DNA from: Desulfobacteraceae bacterium RAAP-1
GTDB taxonomy: Bacteria > Desulfobacterota > Desulfobacteria > Desulfobacterales > Desulfatirhabdiaceae
Assembly (NCBI GenBank): GCA_001443525.1
Contig: LKPX01000012.1
Span: 1 to 64,000 of the forward strand
DNA length: 64,000 bases
Direction: 5' to 3'
The position numbers and the translations under genes were made by a program. Positions 53,595 to 61,964 of the stretch are shown one piece after another. The notes under the pieces were generated by a model. It had not been told where the DNA came from and searched no databases. It saw only the letters and a program-made list of their open reading frames with translations. The first letter of the stretch is position 1. Each line of letters opens with the position of its first letter.

Positions 53595-54539
53595 ATGAAA
53601 TATTTTGGGAAGATAACGGGGTTTCTGTGTCTGGTATTGTTCGCTGCCGGGATCAGCAGGGCGGAGTCATTCCGGATCGGAACCTGGAAAACCGCGCAGA
53701 CAATTCAACCTTATTTTTATCAGTCTTTTCTGCCGGTGGGTACAATTTGCGATGTAACGGCGTTCACCAATCCGGCGGACCAGAAAACAGCGCTTCTGGC
53801 TGGAAAGCTCGATATGTGCGGCGTCACTCTGCCTTATGCCATCTATTGCGCATCCATCGGCCAGCCTGTTGTTGTGGTGGCGTCTCTGTGCAATAAAGCC
53901 TCAGCCCTGGTAATCAGAAAAGGTGTTCCTGTTCGCCGCATTTCGGATCTGAAGGGCAAGCGAATCGGATATCCTCCGTGGACTATGGATGAGATGTTGT
54001 TACGGGAAGCTCTGAAACGGCATAAACTGATTCCTGACAAAAATGTTCATCTGATCCGCGTGGATTTTTTCGAGATGGGAAATGCACTGGCCAAAGGCGG
54101 TATCGACGCATTTTTATCCGGAGAGCCCTTTCCGACGTTAGCGGTGCGCAATGGATATGGACGCATTTTGTCCTATCCTTACTATGACGACAGCATCGGG
54201 ACCATCAACACCGCGCTGATGGTTACCCGTCAGAGCCTGAAACAGCATCCGGAACGGGTTATGGCGCTGGTCAAAGCGCATGCACTGGCGACGCGATATC
54301 TGACGACCCATCCGGACGAGTGGTTTCAAAAAGCCGCCTCTTTTGGTGTAGCGCTGGGTGTTGTCAGAAAATCCGCATCCAATATCGAACTGACCTGGGA
54401 AATAGATCCGGATTTTATCGAAAGCGCTAAAGCACTGGGAGCGCGTATGATGGCGTTAAAACTGATTGACCGTCAGCCTAATTATGAGAAGCTTTTTGAT
54501 CTGACCTGCATGAAACATGTCAAGCGGGAGCTAAAATAA
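53595..54539 (+). CDS. NMT1/THI5-like periplasmic substrate-binding protein
   Basis: 314 residues. The signal peptide is MKYFGKITGFLCLVLFAAG, cut near SRAES. The body is an SsuA/NMT1-like two-lobed binding protein: LLAGKLDMCGVTLPYAIYCA, then GVPVRRISDLKGKRIGYP. AAGGAATGAAAA before the ATG supports the start. No permease or ATPase gene is present, so its transporter partners must be elsewhere. The ligand may be a sulfonate, pyrimidine or nitrate-like anion, and sequence by eye does not choose. Confidence 0.82.
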   Translation: MKYFGKITGFLCLVLFAAGISRAESFRIGTWKTAQTIQPYFYQSFLPVGTICDVTAFTNPADQKTALLAGKLDMCGVTLPYAIYCASIGQPVVVVASLCNKASALVIRKGVPVRRISDLKGKRIGYPPWTMDEMLLREALKRHKLIPDKNVHLIRVDFFEMGNALAKGGIDAFLSGEPFPTLAVRNGYGRILSYPYYDDSIGTINTALMVTRQSLKQHPERVMALVKAHALATRYLTTHPDEWFQKAASFGVALGVVRKSASNIELTWEIDPDFIESAKALGARMMALKLIDRQPNYEKLFDLTCMKHVKRELK

Positions 54540-54572
54540 CGTGCGTTATAAGTACATGGCTCTTCGGACGGC

Positions 54573-55673
54573 TCATTGTGAATGCAGTGTGATGCGCAGA
54601 ATTTCACCGCGTTGCCACAGGCGCATGCGGGGCCCCCACGTACCGGTGCCGCGGCAGACAATGACAGGCATACGGCCGGCTTTGTACAGCCCTTCTATCA
54701 TAGGATAACGAAGTCTTACCAGGTATCCGAAAGGCCATATCTGACCTCCATGCGTGTGAGCGCTAAGCATTAGACTTACGCCAGCGTCTGCAGCGGTTTC
54801 AGCATGCCATGGCGTATGAGAGAGCAGCACCGTGGTTCCTGGCGGATGGCCTGAAAGCGCCTTGGGAATAGCCTCTTTATCCCGGTTCAACCGGCTGGCG
54901 ATGGTCAGGTCTTCCACACCGGCGATCACAAAACCGGGACGAACTTCCGCCCACCGGTCATCCAATACATTGAACCCGGCCTCTGTGAGCAGAGCGCGGT
55001 TTCGCTTCCAATCTCCATACATGTCATGATTGCCGGGAACCACCCATACGCCCAGCGGTGCGGTGATGCGTTTGAAGACGGACAAGAGATCCCCCTGGGG
55101 ATAGGTATTCCCGTCGAACGTATCTCCCAAAAGAACCACCAAGTCCGGATGCTGCTCCTGTATCTGGGTGACTCTGGCCGAAAGCCATCCGGTTCCGATC
55201 AGCACGCCAAGATGCAGGTCGGACGCCGCAACAATCACGGCGCCATCCATCGGACGGGGAAGACCCGGCAGGTGAATATCATAGCGATGAATGACAGGCG
55301 ATCTCGTTCCCTGAACAATGGCGATCACCGAAAGAACCGCGCCGGTGATCAGCGCTGCGGCGCGAAGTTTCGGAAGCATCGGACGCAGAAAAAAACCAAA
55401 TCCTGTGCAGATATCAACGGCCAGAAACGATACAGACATCAGCAGAAGAATACCGAGCCAGTCCATACCGACCAGATCCACTACATACAACAGCGGATTG
55501 TCTATGTTGAGTCCTGCGGTGCGCGCCATGACCAGGCATGTCCAGAGAATGGCGCCTGCGACCATGAACAGATTCCGAGGCAACCGTCGTTTCAGAAATG
55601 ACGCAGACGTTGCCCGCTGAAAAATATAAAATTGCAGTAAGGTGCCGGTGAGAAGAACACCAAGAAAAAACAT
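54573..55673 (-). CDS. Membrane-anchored metallophosphoesterase (YkuE/YaeI type)
   Basis: 366 residues. About four hydrophobic segments occupy the first 130 residues. The calcineurin-like domain follows with the five metal blocks ASDLHLGVLIG, VVLLGDTFDGN, PGNHDMYGDW, LLSHTP and SAHTHGGQIWP. It most likely acts on a lipid-linked or pyrophosphate substrate near the membrane. It is the minus-strand neighbour of the heme operon, 30 bases beyond the CBS gene, and may belong to that transcript. Confidence 0.88.
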   Translation of the reverse strand: MFFLGVLLTGTLLQFYIFQRATSASFLKRRLPRNLFMVAGAILWTCLVMARTAGLNIDNPLLYVVDLVGMDWLGILLLMSVSFLAVDICTGFGFFLRPMLPKLRAAALITGAVLSVIAIVQGTRSPVIHRYDIHLPGLPRPMDGAVIVAASDLHLGVLIGTGWLSARVTQIQEQHPDLVVLLGDTFDGNTYPQGDLLSVFKRITAPLGVWVVPGNHDMYGDWKRNRALLTEAGFNVLDDRWAEVRPGFVIAGVEDLTIASRLNRDKEAIPKALSGHPPGTTVLLSHTPWHAETAADAGVSLMLSAHTHGGQIWPFGYLVRLRYPMIEGLYKAGRMPVIVCRGTGTWGPRMRLWQRGEILRITLHSQ

Positions 55674-55703
55674 CAGTGCCGTCGCTCTTGTATGAAAATG
55701 AGT

Positions 55704-56309
55704 TCAGCTTTCATCTATGACAATGCTGAAGCCTCCATCGATGAGGGCTTTTTCAATGGCGTCTGTTTTGAGCGACGACAGCCGGAATGTATATGTCCGG
55801 CGGGAAGACTGCCGGGCGGTCATGCCGATATTGATGATTTCCCCGCCGTTATCCCGGATAATCTTCACTGCCCGATCAAATGCTTCCGGCTGCTCGCCTA
55901 TCTCCACCTCGATTCTGGAGACTCCGGTCAGAATCCCCATCATATCGATAAACGCCCGCAGGATATCTGACTCAGTGATAATACCGACAACAGCACCATT
56001 TTTAACAACCGGCATTCCGCCGATCTTGTGTTCATAAATCAGGACAGCAGCGGTTTCCAGATCGTCATCCGGATCTACGGTAATTGGATCTGAAATCATG
56101 ATATCCGTCAACGCGAGATCACCGACCATAGCCGGAATCAGCCCCTGTTTCAAATCTGTCAGCGTTATAAACCCTTTCAGTTTTTTATTTTTGGAAACAA
56201 TGGGCAGGTGTCGGAATCTTCCTTCCTTCATCAGTTCGATGGCTTCCTGAATCGATGTCTTTTCAGTGACAGTTATCGGGTCATGGATCATCAGGGACTT
56301 TATTTTCAT
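55704..56309 (-). CDS. CBS-pair protein with C-terminal ACT-like domain (AcuB type)
   Basis: 201 residues from ATG 56309, which has AAGGA seven bases before and overlaps the ahbD stop by four bases. Two CBS motifs (MIHDPITVTEKTSIQEAIEL and MISDPITVDPDDDLETAAVL) lead to an ACT-like segment of about 70 residues. CBS pairs bind adenine nucleotides or SAM, and ACT domains bind amino acids. Coupled to the heme synthase gene, it could report energy or SAM status to the pathway. That is inference. Confidence 0.85.
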   Translation of the reverse strand: MKIKSLMIHDPITVTEKTSIQEAIELMKEGRFRHLPIVSKNKKLKGFITLTDLKQGLIPAMVGDLALTDIMISDPITVDPDDDLETAAVLIYEHKIGGMPVVKNGAVVGIITESDILRAFIDMMGILTGVSRIEVEIGEQPEAFDRAVKIIRDNGGEIINIGMTARQSSRRTYTFRLSSLKTDAIEKALIDGGFSIVIDES

Positions 56310-57394
56310 AACGTATCCTTTGCGTTTACAGGCTGGTATAGGCACAGCGGTTCTTCGGCCAGGTAATCACCGGTGGCTTCAAACGCCCTGGCCCGGCATC
56401 CGCCGCAGACTTTGCGGTATTCACATTTGCCGCATTTTCCTTTCAGATTATCATAATTGCGCAAAGATAAAAAAATTTCTGAGGTTTTCCAGATATCAGC
56501 AAAGGATGTCTGTGTGATATTGCCGCAATCGAGCTGCAAAAAACCGCAAGGCTGAACAATTCCGGTATGGGAAATGAAACAAAACCCGACACCACCCAGG
56601 CATCCGCGCGTAACAGCATCCAGTCCGTGGCTCTGAAACGTGACGGTTTCACCGTCCTGCCGGGCGCGTTGGCGCAGAATCCGGTAATAGTGAGGCGCGC
56701 AGGTGGCCTTCAACTGCAATGGGGTGCATTTGCGCTGGTCATAAAACCAGTTGAGGGTGTCTTCATATTCACTGGCGTTAATAGCGTTGTCGGCAATGTA
56801 TTTCCCTCGGCCGGTGGGAACCAGCAGAAAAATATGGTGCGCCGCAGCGCCCAGTTTTACAGCTAAATCCTGAATTTCTGAAATTTCCGGCAGGTTGGCC
56901 TGGGTAATGGTGGTGTTGATCTGGAACTCAATGCCAGCATCCTTTGCGTTGGCGATACCGCGGAGGGCAGCATCAAACGCGCCCTCAACGCCCCGAAACC
57001 GGTCATGCTTTTCGCGTGTGGCCCCGTCAAGGCTGATACTGATACGCTGAATCCCGGATGCCGCCATTTTTCGGGCGTTGTCCGGATTTATCAGGGTTCC
57101 ATTGGGCGCCATCACCATTTTAAGCCCTTTGGACGTGCCATAAGCCGCCACCTCAAAAATATCCGGCCTGAGCAGCGGTTCGCCGCCGGTTAAAATTACG
57201 ATGGCGGAACTCACTTCAGCGATCTGATCCAGCAGGCGCAGGCAGGCTTCTGTGTTCAGCTCTCCCTCATAGGGACCGGAAGTGGCGGACGCCCGGCAAT
57301 GGATGCAGGACAGATTGCAGTTGCGGGTGATTTCCCAAGCCACCAGACGAAGGGTCGCGCCATTTGTTTCGGAATGCGGGCGGCTGTGGTTCAT
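56306..57394 (-). CDS. ahbD: Heme b synthase AhbD (radical SAM)
   Basis: 362 residues. The radical SAM motif is CNLSCIHC and the next landmark is [11 protein letters not shown]. The C-terminal region has [20 protein letters not shown], which holds the second cluster. The wording fits AhbD, which decarboxylates two propionates of Fe-coproporphyrin III to the vinyl groups of heme. It overlaps hemB by four bases and lies in the order ahbC-hemB-ahbD known from Desulfovibrio vulgaris (DVU0855-0857). It is the last step of the siroheme-dependent route. Confidence 0.92.
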   Translation of the reverse strand: MNHSRPHSETNGATLRLVAWEITRNCNLSCIHCRASATSGPYEGELNTEACLRLLDQIAEVSSAIVILTGGEPLLRPDIFEVAAYGTSKGLKMVMAPNGTLINPDNARKMAASGIQRISISLDGATREKHDRFRGVEGAFDAALRGIANAKDAGIEFQINTTITQANLPEISEIQDLAVKLGAAAHHIFLLVPTGRGKYIADNAINASEYEDTLNWFYDQRKCTPLQLKATCAPHYYRILRQRARQDGETVTFQSHGLDAVTRGCLGGVGFCFISHTGIVQPCGFLQLDCGNITQTSFADIWKTSEIFLSLRNYDNLKGKCGKCEYRKVCGGCRARAFEATGDYLAEEPLCLYQPVNAKDTL

Positions 57395-58368
57395 AGAGCG
57401 TGAAGTTCCCGAGCGGCATCCATGGCGAAGTAAGTCAGGATCATGTCCGCACCCGCGCGTTTGATCGATGTCAGAGATTCCATCATCACCCGTTTGCCGT
57501 CCAGCCAGCCAAGCTGATCGGCGGCCTTGATCATGGCATATTCGCCGCTGACGTTATAGGCCGCAACCGGCAGGTCGAATTCCTGGCGGACGCGACAGAT
57601 AACATCCAAATACGGCAGCGCCGGTTTGACCATGACGATGTCTGCGCCTTCTTCGATGTCCAGGGTGACTTCCCGGATAGCTTCCAGAGCGTTGGCCGGG
57701 TCCATCTGGTAGGTTCTGCGGTCTCCGAACTTGGGGGCGGAATCTGCTGCCTGCCGGAAGGGGCCGTAAAATCCGGAGCAGTATTTGGCGGCATACGCCA
57801 TGATCGGCACCTGAGAAAAGCCGCTGTCGTCCAGGCTTTCGCGGATTTCCGCCACCCGGCCGTCCATCATATCCGAAGGCGCCACCATGTCTGCGCCGGC
57901 TTTGGCATGGGATAGCGCTGTGCGGGCTATCAGGTCGAGTGATGCATCGTTATCCACCATATTTTTTTCAACCACGCCGCAATGACCGTGATCGGTGTAT
58001 TCACACAGACAGACGTCGGTGATCACCATCAGTTCCGGAACTTTGTCCTTGACGGCTTTAACGGCTTTCTGAATGATGCCGTCCTTGGCGTAGGCGCCGG
58101 TGGCCAGCGCATCTTTTTTGTCGGGAATGCCAAACAGCATGACCGCCGGAATATCCAGTTTCTTGACTTCCAGACAGGTTTTAACCAGACGGTCTATGGA
58201 CAACTGATACTGACCCGGCATGGAGGGAATAGGATTTTGGACATCCTTGCCCCCGATGGCGAACAAGGGCAGAATCAGGTCGCTGGTCGTCAGAACGGTT
58301 TCACGGATCATGCGGCGGAACGCTTCGTTCTGCCGAAGTCTTCGGGGGCGGTATTCAGGAAACATCAT
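57391..58368 (-). CDS. hemB: Delta-aminolevulinic acid dehydratase (porphobilinogen synthase)
   Basis: 325 residues. The zinc-type cysteine site is [14 protein letters not shown]. The Schiff-base lysines are in [14 protein letters not shown] and [12 protein letters not shown]. It condenses two molecules of ALA to porphobilinogen. It lies between the two Ahb radical SAM genes and is coupled to ahbD. With siroheme formation elsewhere it feeds both siroheme and heme. It starts 14 bases after the ahbC stop. Confidence 0.96.
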   Translation of the reverse strand: MMFPEYRPRRLRQNEAFRRMIRETVLTTSDLILPLFAIGGKDVQNPIPSMPGQYQLSIDRLVKTCLEVKKLDIPAVMLFGIPDKKDALATGAYAKDGIIQKAVKAVKDKVPELMVITDVCLCEYTDHGHCGVVEKNMVDNDASLDLIARTALSHAKAGADMVAPSDMMDGRVAEIRESLDDSGFSQVPIMAYAAKYCSGFYGPFRQAADSAPKFGDRRTYQMDPANALEAIREVTLDIEEGADIVMVKPALPYLDVICRVRQEFDLPVAAYNVSGEYAMIKAADQLGWLDGKRVMMESLTSIKRAGADMILTYFAMDAARELHAL

Positions 58369-58382
58369 AGCGGCCTCTCTTT

Positions 58383-59561
58383 TTATCGTATTTCATCATC
58401 GGTTAAGTAGCAGGCAGGATCCGGCGCCCAGATATCTCCGGTCACCGCTTCGGCCCGGACCCTGAAATTGCCGGCGCAAATATCCAGCCAGCGGCATGCG
58501 GCGCAGCGGCCCTTCACGTAACGCTTTTTGTCTTTAAGCTGCATCATGAGCGGGTTTGAAAAATCGGACCAAACTTCGGAAAACGGCCGCTGCCGGACGT
58601 TTCCGAAACTGTAGTGGCGCCAGAACTGATCGGCGTGGATCTGCCCGTCCCAACTGACACATCCGATGCCTCTGCCGGAACTGTTGCCTTCATTCATTTT
58701 TAAAAGCTCCAGAACGTCTTGGGCGCGTTCGGGATTTTCTTTCAGAAGCCGCAGATAGACATACGGGCCGTCTGCGTGATTATCAACGGTGAGGATCTCT
58801 TTTTGCAGCCCTTTGTCGTAAAGTCTGCGGGTTTCATCCATAATCAGATCCACAATGGCGCGGGTTTCTTCATGAGTAGAATCTTCCGCAACCAGTTTGG
58901 AACCTCTGCCGGCATACACCAGATGGTAAAAGCAGGCTCTGGGAATGTTCATGGTTTCAAGCAGATTGAAGATTCCGGGGATTTCAAAGGCATTTGCTTT
59001 GCTGATGGTAAAGCGCAGTCCTACCTTGATTCCGGCTTCCTGACAGTTCCGGATGCCGGCCAGCGCGGCCTGAAATGCGCCTGTCACCCCGCGGAACCGG
59101 TCATGGATGGCTTCCATGCCGTCCAGACTGATGCCCACATAGGACAGTCCGATGGCTTTGAGGGTTTTGGCGATTTCCGGGGTGATCAGAGTGCCGTTGG
59201 TCGAAATGACAGCTCTCATACCTTTTTGAACCGCATATTCCGCCAAATCCGGCAGGTCTTTACGCATCAGCGGCTCTCCGCCGGAAAACAAAATGACCGG
59301 TGAACCAAAGTCCGCCAGATCGTTTATCAGCGCCATGCCTTCGGCAGTGGTCAGCTCGTCGGCATTGGCATGATCTCTGGCATGGGCGTAGCAGTGAATG
59401 CAGCGCAGATTGCACTGACGGGTCATGTTCCAGACCACGACAGGTTTCTTGTCGCTTGAAAATTGAAGCAGATGAGATGGCAGTGCAGACGACTTCCGGC
59501 CATAGCGCAGTGCGTCGGAAGGTTCTACGGAGCCGCAATAGAGCTTGGAGATACCAATCAT
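58383..59561 (-). CDS. ahbC: 12,18-didecarboxysiroheme deacetylase AhbC (radical SAM)
   Basis: 392 residues. It opens with [20 protein letters not shown], the AhbC wording. The radical SAM motif is CNLRCIHC, then LFSGGEPLM. The C-terminal cysteines in [13 protein letters not shown] bind a second cluster. AhbC removes two acetate side chains from didecarboxysiroheme, giving Fe-coproporphyrin III. It starts ten bases after the stop of the ClpX-like gene. ahbA/ahbB, which make the substrate from siroheme, are not in the window. Confidence 0.93.
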   Translation of the reverse strand: MIGISKLYCGSVEPSDALRYGRKSSALPSHLLQFSSDKKPVVVWNMTRQCNLRCIHCYAHARDHANADELTTAEGMALINDLADFGSPVILFSGGEPLMRKDLPDLAEYAVQKGMRAVISTNGTLITPEIAKTLKAIGLSYVGISLDGMEAIHDRFRGVTGAFQAALAGIRNCQEAGIKVGLRFTISKANAFEIPGIFNLLETMNIPRACFYHLVYAGRGSKLVAEDSTHEETRAIVDLIMDETRRLYDKGLQKEILTVDNHADGPYVYLRLLKENPERAQDVLELLKMNEGNSSGRGIGCVSWDGQIHADQFWRHYSFGNVRQRPFSEVWSDFSNPLMMQLKDKKRYVKGRCAACRWLDICAGNFRVRAEAVTGDIWAPDPACYLTDDEIR

Positions 59562-59571
59562 GAAAGCACTT

Positions 59572-61365
59572 TCATTTTAAAAGGGTTTCAGGCAATGAAT
59601 ATTCGGATATCGGTGATGCAGGCACCCGGAATTTCTCGGTAATGAGTGAGCTGATAAACGCTTCGGGCCCCAGCAGGGCTTTTCGGGTAATAAAAAAGCG
59701 GTTCTTCCCGATTTTTTCGCGTACCAGTTTAAGCCCCAGTTCAAAATCCACGGAAAGCTGCCGTTCGAAGTCTTCGATACGCACCGCAGGGTTGGCCAGT
59801 TGTTCGATGATGAAATCAACGGCGTCGTCTTCAAATACGATGTTGATATCATGTTTCTTGTAAAACGAAAGCTCCATTTTTTTGATTTCATCATAGAGCG
59901 ATTTGACTTTCTGGAGTACATGGCCCACATCCATCACATTTCTGGAGTAAAACGAGGCCACAATATCCATCCGGGACGGAGTCAGGGTCAGGCTGTATTT
60001 ATCAGAGAGCCGTTTACGATTGACGTTCAGATAAGCCTTGATGTGGTCGCGTTCCTGTTCTGCCAGGCGGTCATATTCATTTTGGTAAACAGGCGCTGTT
60101 TCCGGATTCAGCAATTCAGATAAAGCGGTTTCCGGAGATTCCAGAACCGGCAGGGTTACCGGAAATCGGGTGACGGAAGCAGATGGCAGATGGCGTTCAA
60201 AAAGAAGCAGGGCTTTTTCGACCGCGCTGATCAGGCCCCTGGCGCCGGTGTTTTCGTTGAAGGCGTTCTTTGCCAGTATTCTTAATACCGGATCGTCGAA
60301 TTTAATCTGAATGCCATAGGCCGCGAAATCAAGTTTTTTTCCGAGAATCACCGGATTGTTGGGGTTTTTCAGAATTTCGAACAGATCGTCTTCCGTCAGC
60401 CTTTCAAATACAGCCCGCACCGGCAGCCGTCCGATGAACTCGGATTCAAAACCGAATTCCACCAGATCTTCGGATTTGACCAGAGACAGAATATCCTGCC
60501 GTTCTTTGTGGTTCTGGATATCTGCGCCAAAACCAATGTTCTGGCGGGTGATCCGGCGCTGAATGATCTCCGGCAGATCGGAAAATGCGCCGCTCATGAT
60601 AAACAGGATATGACGGGTATTGATCGTCCGTTTGTCTCGGCTTCCGGTTTTCCGGAATCGTTCGATTTCCTGAAGCATGGAAATAGGGTCGTGCGGCACC
60701 TTCAGATCCACTTCGGTTTCTTCCATCGGCTTTAAGAGCGCCCGCTGAACTCCGGTGCGGGAAACATCCGCGCCGATAATATTTCGGCTGCCGGCAATTT
60801 TATCTATTTCATCAATATATACAATGCCATATTGAGCAAGTTCAATATTGTCATCCGCTTCCCGCACCAGATCGCGCACGAGGTCTTCGACATCGCCGCC
60901 CACATAACCGGTTTCACTGAATTTGGTGGCGTCTCCTTTGACAAATGGAACGCCGATTTTTTTGGCGATCAGCCGGATCAGATACGTTTTTCCAACGCCG
61001 GTGGGGCCGATCATCAGTACATTGTTTTTAATGCCGCCTATCAGATCAACGGATGTGTCGCCAGTGTTCCTGGCATGCTGGATCCGGTTGAAGTGTGTAC
61101 ATATCTTGGTTGCCAGAACCGCCTTGGCGTAATCCTGCCGGACAATATACTGGTCCAGATACGCAATCAGGTCTTCCGGCTTCATATCGAAATGAAACAG
61201 GTCATCGGGCATGGATGTTTTGCCGGAAGCATCTGCGACGGTTTCCGGCTGGATGATTTCCTGAGATACCATTTTGACGGTTCCACCGAATTTCTTCGAT
61301 AGAAACTCGCCGATTTCTTTTTCAATCTCTTCGGGTCTGGGTATTGTTTCGTCTGATATATTCAT
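59572..61365 (-). CDS. ClpX-like AAA+ unfoldase without zinc domain, with long C-terminal extension
   Basis: 597 residues. The first ~55 residues replace the zinc-binding domain of ClpX and have no cysteine cluster. Walker A is IGPTGVGKT (120-127), the pore loop GYVG (153-156), Walker B IVYIDEIDKI (about 181-190), the ClpP-contact loop IGF (277-279 in RQNIGFGAD) and the sensor 2 GARGL (about 374-378). An extra ~190 residues follow the usual end, mostly helical. With pore and ClpP loops kept, it should be able to unfold and deliver substrates. It is the first gene of the ahb run, ten bases before ahbC, and its target may be a heme-pathway enzyme. Confidence 0.85.
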   Translation of the reverse strand: MNISDETIPRPEEIEKEIGEFLSKKFGGTVKMVSQEIIQPETVADASGKTSMPDDLFHFDMKPEDLIAYLDQYIVRQDYAKAVLATKICTHFNRIQHARNTGDTSVDLIGGIKNNVLMIGPTGVGKTYLIRLIAKKIGVPFVKGDATKFSETGYVGGDVEDLVRDLVREADDNIELAQYGIVYIDEIDKIAGSRNIIGADVSRTGVQRALLKPMEETEVDLKVPHDPISMLQEIERFRKTGSRDKRTINTRHILFIMSGAFSDLPEIIQRRITRQNIGFGADIQNHKERQDILSLVKSEDLVEFGFESEFIGRLPVRAVFERLTEDDLFEILKNPNNPVILGKKLDFAAYGIQIKFDDPVLRILAKNAFNENTGARGLISAVEKALLLFERHLPSASVTRFPVTLPVLESPETALSELLNPETAPVYQNEYDRLAEQERDHIKAYLNVNRKRLSDKYSLTLTPSRMDIVASFYSRNVMDVGHVLQKVKSLYDEIKKMELSFYKKHDINIVFEDDAVDFIIEQLANPAVRIEDFERQLSVDFELGLKLVREKIGKNRFFITRKALLGPEAFISSLITEKFRVPASPISEYSLPETLLK

Positions 61366-61612
61366 AGTGAGCCATCATCGATGGGTTTCGGCCCCATCAG
61401 GATTTTAACTTTTTAAAAATGCATATTAAAAACGCATAAATCACGTTAGACTGGCACTATAATCATGTCTTTATCAAAAAGCAAGTTGACCCCGGCAGGG
61501 CGGATGGATCAAACGCATCGGGGTTCCATGTTCATCGATGATGAATGGGATTTTTCAAGAGCGTTTTTCTCCATACCGTCAATCATAACCAGCAGAATTC
61601 GAATTTCCATTG
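61366..61612. other. Gene-free stretch between heme operon and hsdM
   Basis: It has no credible frame. A TATAAT at 61458-61463 is seen but lacks a clear -35 partner. The minus-strand promoter of the ClpX-ahb operon should lie in this stretch, though I could not fix it by eye. Base composition changes from AT-rich here to GC-rich after about 61800. Confidence 0.4.
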
Positions 61613-61641
61613 TTGATTGGACGCTCATCGTTCATTATGAT
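61613..61641 (+). promoter_or_regulatory. Candidate promoter upstream of the hsd region
   Basis: TTGATT (61613-61618) and TATGAT (61636-61641) are exactly 17 bases apart. They lie about 320 bases before the hsdM start. Confidence 0.5.
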
Positions 61642-61808
61642 AATGGGATATGCCATGGAAGATTCAGTTGCCGCAAATTTGATTTACCGTCTGGCACGGA
61701 AGCATGGCGCAGGGAAAGAGATAGGTCTGGTATGAAATAATACATTGACTTGTTATGGCCCTGTGTTCGTCGTCGAAGAAGTTGATTCAGTGCAATGGAG
61801 GTAAATAG

Positions 61809-61955
61809 GTGAAGGTGCATGAAGTGGACGCGTGGGCCAAGGCTGACGGTGCGGCCGGGCCTGCGGGAAAAGTCGCCGGAAGTCATTTTAAGGATGCCCG
61901 CAGGGGGAGCGTCACGGGTGGCGCGAATCACATTGACAAGAAGCGCAAGGAGTAA
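61809..61955 (+). CDS. Small ORF just upstream of hsdM
   Basis: 48 residues starting with GTG at 61809, with GGAGG seven bases before. It ends with TAA at 61953-61955, nine bases before the hsdM ATG and in the same frame. The product is polar, glycine-rich in the middle and ends HIDKKRKE. No family is recognised. It could be a leader peptide for translational coupling, a small regulator, or a chance frame. Confidence 0.4.
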   Translation: MKVHEVDAWAKADGAAGPAGKVAGSHFKDARRGSVTGGANHIDKKRKE

Positions 61956-61964
61956 TGACTGGCC

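Noticed and set aside
61465-61740. 91-codon frame between the heme operon and hsdM
   Set aside because: It starts two bases after a TATAAT box with no ribosome-binding site, and its composition looks random. A 26-codon frame in another phase is equally unconvincing.
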